Source of the DNA: Mortierella alpina
Lineage: Eukaryota > Mortierellomycota > Mortierellomycetes > Mortierellales > Mortierellaceae
Direction of reading: 5' to 3'
Assembly: GCA_029449245.1 (NCBI GenBank)
Contig: JANATF010000003.1
Span: forward strand, 3,594,204-3,658,203
DNA length: 64,000 nt
A model generated the notes under the pieces. The model was not told the origin of the DNA and made no database searches. It saw only the letters and a list, made by a program, of their open reading frames with translations. A program made the translations under genes and the position numbers. This document shows positions 1-10,400 of the stretch, piece by piece. Every line of letters begins with the position of its first letter. Within the stretch, counting starts at the first letter, position 1.

Positions 1-873
1 TCCGCGGTTGACGGTCACTTAAATGGACCCTGTAAACATTAGCAGATACTATTAATATGATTGTCCAGCCTATGCCGGTGTGTAACACTGAGCATACCTT
101 CGAGTCTTCATGTTCCATGGGCAACTCGAGGGCACGAGCAAGCTCAATCCACCATGCCTTATAGGGCACCTTCATTACATTTCAACATTGCAACATTGTC
201 CGTACAGAAGAGGCCAATGGAACAGCGATTGCAGGCTTCTTCAGATTGCAGAAGTTCACATTAGAGATCACCAAGACATTCCCCACAGTAGAAGGCATTC
301 AGCTTGACGTGTTTGCTGTCCTGCAAGAGTTTCATCAAAGTGCAGCAGCATCGAAGTATACAAAGTCTGAAGAGCTCAGTTCCGTTGGCGACTCTCACTC
401 AGTTTAACTCAACTCATCTTAAGGATATACACGAGACATCGAGGAGGGTAAATACAAATATGGACGGCTGTGGGCCTGCGCCATCGGCGCAGCTACGCCA
501 CGCGTCGCTGAACGTTTCATTGCCACTTGCAGATGACGGCGTAGCTCACGAGCAAATGAAGGCGCTTGTAATATTGCGGGAGCAAGTGAAGGTCATTGCT
601 ATAGCTGCAATGGCATTCGATGATACCCTAGAGTAGAAGATATTGCCTCAAGGTCTAATAGAAAAGCATATTGAGTTCAACAAATGCTATAATTCCAACA
701 GCCTTCAGGGCGTTCTGCATCTTCAAGAGAGCACAAATTGAGGCTGAGCCACAGCTGAAACGCCACAGCCAACAGCCCGAAACGGCGCGGTTCCATAAAA
801 GAACTTGATGAAACGGCTACCTCTTCTCATTTAGTCTCCATAAAAAATTTGTCTTCACTGCCAGCTCGCCGTT
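1..873. other. Upstream region with a possible decayed coding stretch
   Basis: No intact gene is recognised here. On the + strand roughly 220-415 holds an open stretch of about 63 codons of protein-like composition (containing QLDVFAVLQEFHQSA) ending at a TAA. A second frame at about 440-535 reads GKYKYGRLWACAIGAATP before a TGA, and a third frame is open to about 636. The frame switching suggests an eroded gene, but I do not recognise the family. The last 100 bases before 874 serve as the promoter and leader of the agmatine deiminase gene. Confidence 0.25.
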
Positions 874-1953
874 ATGGGACAAACGACCAGTACTCAAGGC
901 CTCCATATTGCCCCCGAATGGGATCTCCACCAATCCACATTTATGTCGTGGCCCACTGGCTGGGGAAGCCTTAACAACAAGGTCCAGTTGGACATCGCTC
1001 GCGTTGCCAAAACTATCTCGCAGTTTGAGCCTGTCCATATGCTCACCCCTCCAAGCTACGTCGACCAAGCCAAGTCCATGCTCAGTGATCATCAGATTGT
1101 CATCGTTCCCATGCCAGTCGATGATCTCTGGGCTCGAGACACCCTTCCCTTGTTCCTCAGTAATGACAACAAGGAGCTCGTCGGTGTGAACTACAACTTC
1201 AATGGCTGGGGTGGTAAGCAGTATCACAAGAACGACGCCCTTGTCGCTTCCAGAGTGCTTGAAAATCTCAAGATAGCTGGGTCCCGCTCCGAGCTTGTTG
1301 CCGAAGGCGGATCGATTGAGACCGATGGCGATGGCACCTTACTGATGACCGAGAGTAGCATTGTTAACAAAAACCGTAACCCTGGTATGTCGCGCGACGA
1401 GATTGAACAAACTTTCAAGCATGAGCTCGGTATCAGCAAGATCATCTGGATCCAGGGTGTCAAGGATCACGACATCACGGACTCTCACGTTGACAGTCTC
1501 GCTCGCTTTGTTGCCCCTGGCGTCGTCATGGTTAGTCGCCCCTTCCCTGCCCCCGCCGAAGATGCAGAATCCCAGGTTTGGATAAGGCAATATGAACAAG
1601 CCATGTCTGTCCTTAAACAAGCCACAGATGCCAAGGGACGCCGCTTGCAGATCATTGAGTTACCAGAGCCTAACCCGAACAAGATTCGCCAGCTGCCTCC
1701 AGCTGACATCAAGCTCTGCAAGAAGATCGGTCTCGACTGTAACGACGGTGGCTTGACTTCATACGTCAACTTTTATATCGTCAATGGAGGCATCGTCATG
1801 CCCGAGTTTGGCGATCAAGAAGCTGACCGTAACGCGCGCGACATTGTACAGAAAGCCTTTCCAAACAGAAAAGTTGTGGCCGTCAACATTGATTATGTTG
1901 CCATCGGAGGAGGAGGCATTCACTGTGCCACTCACGAGGTCCCAAAAGCTTAG
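874..1953 (+). CDS. Agmatine deiminase / peptidyl-arginine-deiminase family protein
   Basis: A 359-residue single-exon protein of the PAD_porph/agmatine deiminase family. Known members hydrolyse agmatine to N-carbamoylputrescine and ammonia, an alternative route into putrescine. Family landmarks are all visible: DDLWARDTLP (residues 83-92), EGGSIETDGDGTLL (144-157), DSHVDSLARF (203-212, supplying the catalytic His205), and the C-terminal GGGGIHCATHEVP, which places the nucleophile at Cys351. Length matches bacterial and plant AguA (about 350-380). No signal peptide or membrane segment is seen, so it is probably cytosolic. The ATG at 874 is the first in frame and begins directly upstream of the conserved PEWDxHxxTFMSWP block. 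The substrate is inferred from the family; some fungal members could act on peptidyl arginine or another guanidine compound. Confidence 0.92.
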   Translation: MGQTTSTQGLHIAPEWDLHQSTFMSWPTGWGSLNNKVQLDIARVAKTISQFEPVHMLTPPSYVDQAKSMLSDHQIVIVPMPVDDLWARDTLPLFLSNDNKELVGVNYNFNGWGGKQYHKNDALVASRVLENLKIAGSRSELVAEGGSIETDGDGTLLMTESSIVNKNRNPGMSRDEIEQTFKHELGISKIIWIQGVKDHDITDSHVDSLARFVAPGVVMVSRPFPAPAEDAESQVWIRQYEQAMSVLKQATDAKGRRLQIIELPEPNPNKIRQLPPADIKLCKKIGLDCNDGGLTSYVNFYIVNGGIVMPEFGDQEADRNARDIVQKAFPNRKVVAVNIDYVAIGGGGIHCATHEVPKA

Positions 1954-2767
1954 ATATCTGTTTATCTACTCTTCACTCTTTCAGTAAAACGAATCGTGTA
2001 AAGGTCAATCCAACAGGACACCTTGTGGTTATTACGCTAACGCTACCGAATCTCTGGAGGCTCGAAAGGATGGATATGTTTGTTGAAAGCTGTAGTCTAA
2101 CTACACCGTACATGTTGCTTGATGGGGCCGCCATATCAGACATGTGGGAGCTTTTACAGAAGATCTTCCTCCATGAGATCTTCAAGAGAGTAACGCAAAA
2201 GAAATGGTGCATTATACTGATGACGATGATCGGGACTGTGAGATAAAGAAGATCCTTCATCATCGTAGGAAAGCGAATCCATTGAGTACCCTAGTCACTG
2301 CAGGGGGATGATATCGGTGAGGCTAAATGAGAGGCAATATCCCAGTTCAATCAACAGCGCATAATTGAGGACTACTGGATCACGCTGGGGACCTTCTGAG
2401 AGAAGGTGGTCCAGATCTGGCATGCTGCACAACGTTTCACGTCTGTGGTGTTTTTAAAAAAAAAACTGCAGCATGAATCATCATACCCGGTCTCTCTGTA
2501 TCATTTCGTGGTCGACTGTCAGGTCAATGGGTCTTGCTCACAGTGGTGGCGATGACATGTTACGAAAACATCGTTTTGGGCGGTCGCCCAGTTGCGTTTA
2601 GAAACTCCATAGGTCTCTACAGAAAATTTGACAAGCAAACTTCAAAGTACAGCTGACACATCATATTAGACAACGCGCTAGGCAGAATAGCGTATGGGTA
2701 GCTGATGCTCGATGTAACACATGTGGCCGCCATACAAACAGACGGATCTATGCATTTCGCTCAAGTC
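1954..2767. other. Intergenic region between convergent genes
   Basis: This is the shared 3' region of the + strand deiminase and the - strand dehydrogenase. Short open frames exist but none looks like a protein. An A run at about 2456-2465 is the only low-complexity feature. No RNA gene or repeat is recognised. Confidence 0.5.
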
Positions 2768-3595
2768 CTAAACGGAGGAGGCACCTGAAGCATTAATAGT
2801 ATGCCCATTCACCCATCTAGAGTCACTGCTGGCCAAGAACGATACGACATCTGCAATGTCATCAACTCGACCAAGTCGCTTTTGAGGACTTGAGTTGGCT
2901 AACACACTCAGCATCTGGGGTGGCAGGTCCTTCAACGAATCGGTGTCGACAGGTCCAGGTGCGACCGCATTAACATTGATACCCTTGCCACCAAAGTCTG
3001 GGTCCCGAGCCAACACACGAGTTATCTGGTCAAGTCCACCTTTGGATATGCTATAAAGTAGCATTCTGTCAAGGGCATCTGACATTGTCGCCACAGTCGA
3101 TGAGATGTTGATAATTCGTGATCCTCCAAGTGGGTTTCCCCCATCTTTGACGGCATCGCATTCTCTCTGAGCTTTCTCAAGGTAAGGTTGAGCCTGTTTA
3201 GAGAGAAACAAAGGCCCCTTGACGTTGGTGTCGATGGCTTTTGCAAACAGCTTCTCATCTAGTTCACGAATCGACGCCTGCTTGGCCCAGGCAGCATTGA
3301 AGACTAGGATATCGAGGCGACCAAATGCTGTAATTGTCTCGTCTAAAAGTCGCCTGCCGTCTGCAATCTTGCTAGCATCTCCTTGGACAGCGATGGAACG
3401 GACAGGCAGCTGCTTTTTGCTAGATAAGGTTGGGTGGAGGGCTTTAATATCTTCAATGTCCTTTTGAGTCTCTGCAGCGCAGGATAGGTCATTGATAACG
3501 ATATTAAAACCGTCTTTGGCAAGACGAAGAGCAATGGCTCGACCAATTCCACGAGAGGCTCCAGTGACAATGGCGACTCGTCGAGCGTGAGCCAT
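2768..3595 (-). CDS. Short-chain dehydrogenase/reductase (copy A)
   Basis: A 275-residue classical SDR with a Rossmann fold. The nucleotide-binding TGASRGIG is at residues 11-18, the structural NAA at 100-102, Ser165/166 in the INISS segment, and the catalytic Tyr181-x-x-x-Lys185 (YSISK). The C-terminal WVNGHTINASG is the usual end of the 3-oxoacyl-ACP-reductase-like group. A basic residue pattern after the second strand that would settle NADPH versus NADH is not clear, so substrate and cofactor are unassigned. It is the last of three tandem copies on the - strand; copy B lies about 1 kb upstream with a relic between them. Both intact copies share an identical length and alignable sequence throughout, so they arose by tandem duplication. 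Confidence 0.9.
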   Translation of the reverse strand: MAHARRVAIVTGASRGIGRAIALRLAKDGFNIVINDLSCAAETQKDIEDIKALHPTLSSKKQLPVRSIAVQGDASKIADGRRLLDETITAFGRLDILVFNAAWAKQASIRELDEKLFAKAIDTNVKGPLFLSKQAQPYLEKAQRECDAVKDGGNPLGGSRIINISSTVATMSDALDRMLLYSISKGGLDQITRVLARDPDFGGKGINVNAVAPGPVDTDSLKDLPPQMLSVLANSSPQKRLGRVDDIADVVSFLASSDSRWVNGHTINASGASSV

Positions 3596-4070
3596 TATAG
3601 CTTGATCAATGTGCAGAGGAGATCAGGAAGGGGTATGCAAGAAAGATTTTTCAATCGTCTATCGCGCAAGAAAATTCACTCTCTTCAATCGTGCAAAAAA
3701 GTGCTAGGAAGAAAAGCGCTCGCCCGAGCATGGAACAGAATTTGGTTAGCTTACTCCTCAGCTCGGTTGTCTTGATGCTAGCGCATGCCAAAGAGAGAGA
3801 CCAGTTAAGGTGAGCAAAGAGGCGCATATTACACAGCCTTACTGTACGTCATTACGCTAGGCTCTTACGAGGATTCTTTTGCATGCTTTAAAGTCATTTA
3901 TGGCCAAAGTCGATACCCCATCCATTTGTCAAGGTATCTTTTGAGGTAGCAACGCGACCAAATCACCCAATACATGTGGCAGTCTGCCACTTGCGGGATT
4001 ATTTTGAAAGTCATCCGAAAATGGAGATGTCTATGGGCAAATATCTTTACTTAGCACTACGTCCAAACCA
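3596..4070. other. Spacer between SDR copy A and the SDR relic
   Basis: About 475 bases with no gene. It contains the upstream (promoter) region of SDR copy A and the downstream flank of the relic copy. The short + strand open frame at 3587-3775 has no protein-like features and is taken as chance. Confidence 0.4.
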
Positions 4071-4193
4071 CTAAAACGCTGGAAATGGTGATCGTCTGGC
4101 CATTGACCCATCCTTGGCAAGACGGAGAGCAATGCCTCGGCCGATACCACGTGAAGCTCCAGTGACAATGGCGACACGATGAGAGTTGGCCAT
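4071..4193 (-). pseudogene. Internally deleted relic of a third tandem SDR gene
   Basis: Read on the - strand, an ATG at 4193 begins a normal SDR N-terminus (VAIVTGASRGIGRGIALRL, then AKDG) and then jumps straight into the C-terminal WVNGQTI coding region, but out of frame, ending at a stop at 4071 after 40 codons. Compared with copy B, a block of about 697 bases is missing. The joint at 4106-4112 is the 7-mer acccatc, which in copy B occurs at both break points (4681-4687 and 5378-5384). Similarity to copy B continues upstream (for example the gctgggNcaaactgNaatc stretch near 4337-4357), so a whole gene with its promoter was duplicated before the deletion. No functional enzyme can be made. 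Confidence 0.85.
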
Positions 4194-4637
4194 ATTGGAT
4201 TTGATGATGCGAAGAAGAAATCAACGCGAGAGGAATACGACGGTGTAGGTTGCTGAGGAAATGGAGATGGGCTTAGTAGCAGCTTTTTTTACTCGTACCA
4301 CGAGGCATGTTGAAGGTCTGCCATACATGCCTGTGCGCTGGGTCAAACTGTAATCTCCGATCAAGATATTAGGGCTGCGCTGTGCTGCAGTCGTCAAAGA
4401 AAACAATATGCGGAACTGGAGTACATCACAACGCAAACCCTTCCGAAAAGTTTGCTCCAAACTGACTACGAGCACTCAAGGCAAAACCTCGGGTCTTTCG
4501 TCTTCCGAACAGTAACAACGAAGCGAGTGAGCTCAATATACTGGTCCCCGAGAGATGCAGACTGTAGTATGGTGGATCACTCCCCCCAGCGAGATCTCAA
4601 GTAACGGACCACATCATCAAAACCACAAGCCTTTATT
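4194..4637. other. Upstream flank of the SDR relic / 3' flank of copy B
   Basis: No gene. Parts are alignable with the region upstream of SDR copy B (5466-5650), as expected if the promoter was duplicated along with the gene. A short T run lies at 4284-4290. Confidence 0.45.
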
Positions 4638-5465
4638 TTAAACCACCAAACCACCAGCGACGGCGATCGTCTGGCCATTGACCCATCTAGACTCGTTGCT
4701 GGCCAAGAACGACACCACATCCGCAATGTCGTCTACCTCACCCAATCGCTTCTGAGGCGTCTTCTCGATCATTGGCTGTAAAAAGGATTGCGGTACAGTT
4801 TTCAGAATGTCCGTATCCACAGGTCCTGGAGCCACGCCATTCACAGTAATGCCTTTAGCTCCAAAGTCTTGATCCCTGGCTAACACGCGAGTCAACTGAT
4901 TCAAGGCACCTTTGGTGATAGCGTATACAAGGTTTGATTCCCGGACACTATCCGCCGTGGCCACGATAGATGAAATGTTGACAATCCTGGATCCCCCAAG
5001 GGGGCTTCCTCCGTCCTTGACAGCATGAGCTTCCTGCTGGGCTTTCTCAAGATAAGGTTGAGCCAACTTGGAGAAGAACAAAGGTCCCTTGACGTTGGTA
5101 TCGATGGCAGCAGCGAATGATTCCTCGGTCACGTCACGGATCGAACCTCCTCCAAAGAAAGCGGCATTGAGGACCAGGACATCGATGCGACCGAATGCCG
5201 CAATGGTTTCGTCCAAGAGTCTCTTGCAATCGGCGATTTTGCCTGCGTCTCCTTGAACAGCTATGGCGCGGACTTTTGTGTGGTTCTTGTTGGATTGAGT
5301 TGGATGCAAGATTGCAATCTCGTCCACTATTTCTTGAGCCTTCGCGGCGCTGGACTGATAGTTGACAACGACGTTGAACCCATCCTTGGCGAGCCGGAGA
5401 GCAATGCCCCGACCGATACCACGGGAGGCTCCAGTGACAATGGCCACACGACGGGAGTTGTTCAT
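4638..5465 (-). CDS. Short-chain dehydrogenase/reductase (copy B)
   Basis: A 275-residue classical SDR and tandem paralogue of copy A. TGASRGIG is at residues 11-18, NAA at 100-102, ISS at 164-166, the catalytic Tyr181/Lys185 lies in YAITK, and WVNGQTI stands near the end. The open frame extends upstream to a GTG at 5645, but I start it at the ATG at 5465. That start gives exactly the length and N-terminus (MNNSRRVAIVTGAS) of copy A and of the relic, whereas the extension has no SDR similarity. The closest named group is FabG-like or glucose/ribitol-dehydrogenase-like oxidoreductases; the substrate is unknown. Differences from copy A cluster in the loop after NAA and in the substrate-lid region (about residues 215-240), which would fit divergence in substrate. 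Confidence 0.9.
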   Translation of the reverse strand: MNNSRRVAIVTGASRGIGRGIALRLAKDGFNVVVNYQSSAAKAQEIVDEIAILHPTQSNKNHTKVRAIAVQGDAGKIADCKRLLDETIAAFGRIDVLVLNAAFFGGGSIRDVTEESFAAAIDTNVKGPLFFSKLAQPYLEKAQQEAHAVKDGGSPLGGSRIVNISSIVATADSVRESNLVYAITKGALNQLTRVLARDQDFGAKGITVNGVAPGPVDTDILKTVPQSFLQPMIEKTPQKRLGEVDDIADVVSFLASNESRWVNGQTIAVAGGLVV

Positions 5466-6009
5466 ATTGGCTTGGATGATTGAAGAAGAAATATAATGCG
5501 AGCGACAATGATTTGTTAGGTGGATGGGTAATTCGAGAGCCCGAGGATGCCGCTTTATATTGTAATAGGGTCTACAGAGATCTGCCAAATGTACGCTGGG
5601 CCAAACTGCAATCGTCAATCTAGAATCGAGCCTACGCGCATACACAATGTCTAACCGAGCACGATTTGTCAGAAAATGGTGTGTACTATGATCATTGGTG
5701 AGGCAGACAGCCGACCCGGCATCCTGAACTTTGGTCTATTTTGTCTCCCGCGTGCCAAAACTATTAGCCGAGAACTAAAATCCGAAGAGGTTTTTTTTCC
5801 TACCGTTGACTCCCTTCACGACTTCAAGGTCGTGTCACCCAACGACGATTTGCTCCCAGTTTGCCAAGCCTCTATTATATCATGGCATAAGAAAATTCGT
5901 GGCCTCCAGCCGTCTGTATGTCATTCTTCTCTTTGTACTTTATCTACGCTCTCACAACACGCATACACACGAAGTCCACCTCTCACACCACACGAAAAAA
6001 AATCACGCC
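5466..6009. other. Divergent promoter region between SDR copy B and DAP1
   Basis: About 540 bases between two outward-facing starts. It carries upstream sequence shared with the SDR relic on its left side and a CT/CA-rich leader (about 5915-5995) directly before the DAP1 start. No additional gene is recognised. Confidence 0.5.
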
Positions 6010-7270
6010 ATGTCTGCACTTACCAACCCCCTCAACTGGGTCCTGGCAGCCGTGCTCGGCTACGTATCCTACAACTACTTCTCTGCCTCGTCCGCACCTC
6101 CCCCAGCTGCACCCCGCCCTCGTCTGCCCACGCTCGTCTTCAAGGAGTACACGCCCAAGGAGCTTGCAGAGTTTGATGGCCGGACAGAGGACACTCGTAT
6201 CTTGATGGCCATTCAGGGAAAAGTCTTTGATGTCACCCGCGGCAGGAACTTTTATGGACCAGGTAACAGAGGCAGAAGAGAAGGTGTTCTCTTAAAAGTA
6301 CACTTTTTTTTCTTTTTCTTTTTTTTTTTCCGGGTTGGGCGTCTGTGCATAGCTCGAATTCCGAGGCGAGATCTATGAAAAAAAAGGCATGGGTGGCATG
6401 GTAGTGCCGCAAGTTGGACAATGGTATGAGCGCGCGACCCAGATGAACCTTCTGCGGATTCACAATTTGATGGAACACGACATTTTTCAAGATCCATTTG
6501 AGCAGGCGGGCATTTTTCAACCGCCGACGAGCGCGCATCCATCGCCTCAGAGGACACACGCACACCATAGAACAATGCGGATGGCTCGTGGTTTTTATCC
6601 CTCAAAGGAGAGTAAAAGCGTTAAAGCAGTTACTTCTGGAGCGCTGTCTACTGCACTCTATAGCAGAGCAGTTTCGGGAAACCGGGCGCCGGGAGTCTCG
6701 GGATGAAGCAACAGTCAGACGCGAGCCGAGAAGAGACCCGGAAAAAAAAAAGAACACCAAAGAAGAAAAAAAAAAAAAAAAAGGCTGGGATAACATGCAC
6801 CCGTGTCGATCGTTTGTCCTCCCCAGCCAACCGAGGGCTGCAGAGCGTCGATGGCAGGCATGCATGGTACAAACAGGTCTGAAGGAGAGGAGCACTATCA
6901 CCTCATGTCATGCTGCGCGGGTTCGGCGAAAAAGTGGGCTGACACTCCCTTTTTCCACCACAAGGAATCGAGACTGGGATACTTCCAGCTACCTCTCAGC
7001 AACCCGCGTAACGCTCTTGTTCACCTCCATACTCTCCTCTTTTTATCCCGTTGCTTCTTAGATGGCCCCTATGGCAACTTTGCTGGAAGGGACGCATCCC
7101 GCGGATTGGCCAAGAACTCGTTCGACAAGTCGATGCTTACAGCTCTGGATGCACCCATTGACAAGCTGGACGACTTGAACGACGAAGAGAAGGAGTCCTT
7201 GAGCGATTGGGCTGGCCACTTTGAGGGCAAATACCAATTGGTCGGCAAGCTCATCGAGAACAAGGATTAG
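6010..7270 (+). CDS. DAP1: Dap1/PGRMC-type membrane haem-binding protein (two exons)
   Basis: Exons 6010-6262 and 7062-7270 join in phase to give 153 residues. An N-terminal membrane segment (NWVLAAVLGYVSYNYF) is followed by a cytochrome-b5-like domain of the MAPR family, which includes yeast Dap1 and animal PGRMC1. Landmarks are FKEYTPKELAEFDG, ILMAIQGKVFDVT and [21 protein letters not shown], the last split by the intron between P and D. Members bind haem through a tyrosine and support sterol 14-alpha-demethylase (Erg11) in ergosterol synthesis; that role is inferred from the family. The single intron is 799 bases, far longer than others in the window, and carries a T-rich tract (6304-6329) near its start and an A-rich tract (6739-6782) in its second half. 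Open frames inside the intron are not protein-like. Confidence 0.9.
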
Positions 7271-7484
7271 AGACATACGAAAGTAGGAGAATATTGCAAC
7301 ATCATTTTAAGCACTCAGTTGCCTTTGCGCATGTAAAGAGAACATATAAAAAAAGAGTCGCATCTCCAATTATTATTATACGTAAAGCAAACAAATACTG
7401 TTGGAAAGCCAGATTCTATTCTCTAGAAAAAAAAAGAGTGGAGAGAGAGAGAGAGAGTTGTAGGGGGGGGGTATAAGACAGCTT

Positions 7485-10400
7485 CTATGGAGACATCAAG
7501 GCGCCCATACTTCCACGCCGAAAGTTCTCACTGCTGCCCCTGGACACCAATTGCTGGTCCTGCTCCGAGACGTTATGACGTCCTTGGACTAAAGAACTGG
7601 TGCTGGTTGAGTTTTGCTGTTGGTTCAGCATCATTGGGCTCGCACTCCTCGAGATCACACCTGCGACGGAGATGCCTCCTGCTCCTGCTGAAGAAGAAGA
7701 GGACGGAGGGAGTCGAGCCCCCGGTAAGAGTCCAGCCGTTTGGATCTGAAACGTGCTCGGTCGACGAGTTTGTCCATTGCCGCCACCTGCCGACGAAGAT
7801 CCGCTAAGATACCCTGCCTCTCCCGCAGAGTCATTGCCGTCCATCGTCGTCATGGCACCACCACCCGTCTCGAAATTCGTCCCTGAGAGCAAGCCGGACG
7901 ACCGCTGCTTATACCTCGATCCCATAGCCACTCCACCGGTAGACGGTGATGAGAACGGAACAGCGCTTGCAGAGCGGATCGGTTGCTGAGAGTACTGCTG
8001 CTGATTGAATTGGACCGACTGCTGCTGCGTCGTGGCTGGGTTATAGCTATTGCTCCGGATCGTGGCCGTGGTCATGGTCGAGTGTGAATAATGATGGCGC
8101 GCCATATAGCCGTCTCCTTCATCATCCCCATCGCCACCATCCGCACTCCATTCCTCGCGCTCATCAGCCGAGGTCACAAATCCCGAAGCCAGACCGGATG
8201 ACTGTGCGCCGCCTCCCATGGCGGAAACACTCAAGTTCACGGTGGAGGAAGGAGCAGAGGAGGATCCATCATGATGGAACAACTGCTGCTGTTTGTATCG
8301 TGCCATTGGTGTGAGAAGTGGACTATGGCCGTTACTGACCCCCGCGCCGCTGTAGCTGCGAGACGTGGTCAAGGGGGAAGGAATAGGTGCATCGTCCATG
8401 TCCTCCTCGGGAATCCACCCTTGCTTCCAGGCTGTTGGCTGCTGTGGATGATGTTGCTGCTGATGAGGATCTGTGGAGGAGTTTGCGGTTGCGGGCGTGG
8501 TGCTGCCAGAATTAAGATAATTAGGGTTATTAATGGCATTGGGTGTGCCGACTCCGCTCCACATTCCTGACAGGTTCGTCGACGATCCTGAACGTGCGGT
8601 TAGTTCCACAGAGTTTGTAGGAGCCTTCTGCAAAAGGGCGGTGTTGACGACGCAACCCTGGCCATCTTTACCCGCAAAGAGCGAATGCGAGTCGCCCGAG
8701 AATCTCTTCTTGTTGATCCTAAAAAACTTTGGCGCAGTCTTTGGTGGCCGTGTTCCTGATTGACTGGAGTGGGACCGAGCGTATCCTTGCTCAAATGCTC
8801 CCGGACTGCCATTGCTGCTCTCTGGAATGGCGCTTAGGCTGGACGATCCAAAGCTGCCTGCAGGAGTGCCTCCATGGTGACCGACAGTGTTCGACATGGG
8901 GATGGTGGTTGTCGTATTCGCACTGCCGTCATAGCCTGCAATGGTAATAGACTCTATCATTTCCTCGGTCCTCTCGTCCATGGGGTTGAAGCTGGTCGGT
9001 TCTGGCCAAATCCGAGATGTAAGGGACCACCATACTGATCGAGTGTGATGGACAACAGAGAGGTAAAAGACCTTGAGACTGGCCCTTGGGCTGAACACGC
9101 GCCCATATGCGCCTGCAGATCCAGAAGTTCCGGATTCCAGGGAGCTGTAGTCCGTGGTCGAAGGTCCACTGGTCCGCCGGAATCGCCCAAAGAACGGGAA
9201 TCCAGACCCGCCATTGTTGCCACCATGTCCGCCTGGAGAGGAGACGCTGGATCCGAGCCATCTCTTGATAGTGAACCATGACTTTGACGATCTCGAACGA
9301 TACACCCAGAAGAGAGCCAGCGCAAACAAGACAATTGCTAGAAGCATGAAATGGTTGTAGCTGTCGAGCATCCTCTCTGGATACGTGTCCTCGTGTGGCG
9401 GCTTTTGGTCTGGCGGCGGAACAATCTGATGTGTGGGCACATGGATCCGTTCGCCTCCTGAGATGCCATCAGGCCCAACCCCTCCCGGTGGCCCTAGGCT
9501 GCCACTCGAGATCAACAACATGGCCCCCAAAGTCCACGTCACTTGAATGTCCTTGATCGCATTGATGCTCTGAAAATAGGGAGGTCTCCAGTTCTTGTTT
9601 TTGATGGATTGTCCTGCCTTATCAAGAACCTCTTTCGATTGCTCTGTAGATCCATTGGCACCCTTATCACCAAACCGAGGTATACCAAATCCATCATGCA
9701 AAACGTTCGATAGCCACGCCGACTTGAAGCACTGCATCTCCAAGCGATCCTGGGACTGGTTCTGGTACTCTGGTCGATCCTTGATATCGTCCCATTCCGA
9801 TTCACAAAACTCGGCCGATTTGCGCTCAAACTTTTCGTAGTCATAAGCACCACCCAAGCCCAGGATATCGTGGGAAGAGTACCAATATTCAGAGACGCCG
9901 ATAAAAGTGTTGATGTTAAAGTCGATGGGCGGGGTGTGGACGCCGTTGAAGAGACAGGGCACGTCGTGACACTCCTTGTCCTTGTTGAGGAGCACCTCCA
10001 CTCGCTTCAGACACTCAGTGAAGGACCCTGTCCCCTGCAATGGCACATGAGGCATGGTGTGCGTTTCACTCAGCTTGAGGTGCTTGGGCAAACAAGGGTC
10101 CTCGATCGTGATCTGCAAGCCCGGTTTCTGGTCCTCGAGAAGGTCTTTATGGCCTGCGAGCAGGTAATCCTTAACATAGCGTCGGCGAGCCTGATTGGAT
10201 CCGTAACCAAGGAATGTCGTCACAAAGACATTGTACTCGAGTGTCTGCCCATCCAGAGTCTTCAGGTTGACGGCAGTCAAGTCGTTGGCGTGCTCACGCG
10301 ATGCCTGTAATGAGGGCTCGAATGCGATCTGCGTGCTCGCACCTCCCATGTCCAGAAATCCAAGTGTGTGGCGATGCGGTGCGCCATTCTCGTCCGTCTC

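Noticed and set aside
5466-5645. 60-codon N-terminal extension of SDR copy B
   Set aside because: It begins with GTG, has no SDR similarity, and copies A and the relic both begin at the ATG equivalent to 5465.
6498-7061. 187-residue open frame inside the DAP1 intron
   Set aside because: Its composition is driven by the A-rich tract, it lacks any domain, and the flanking exons splice cleanly across it.
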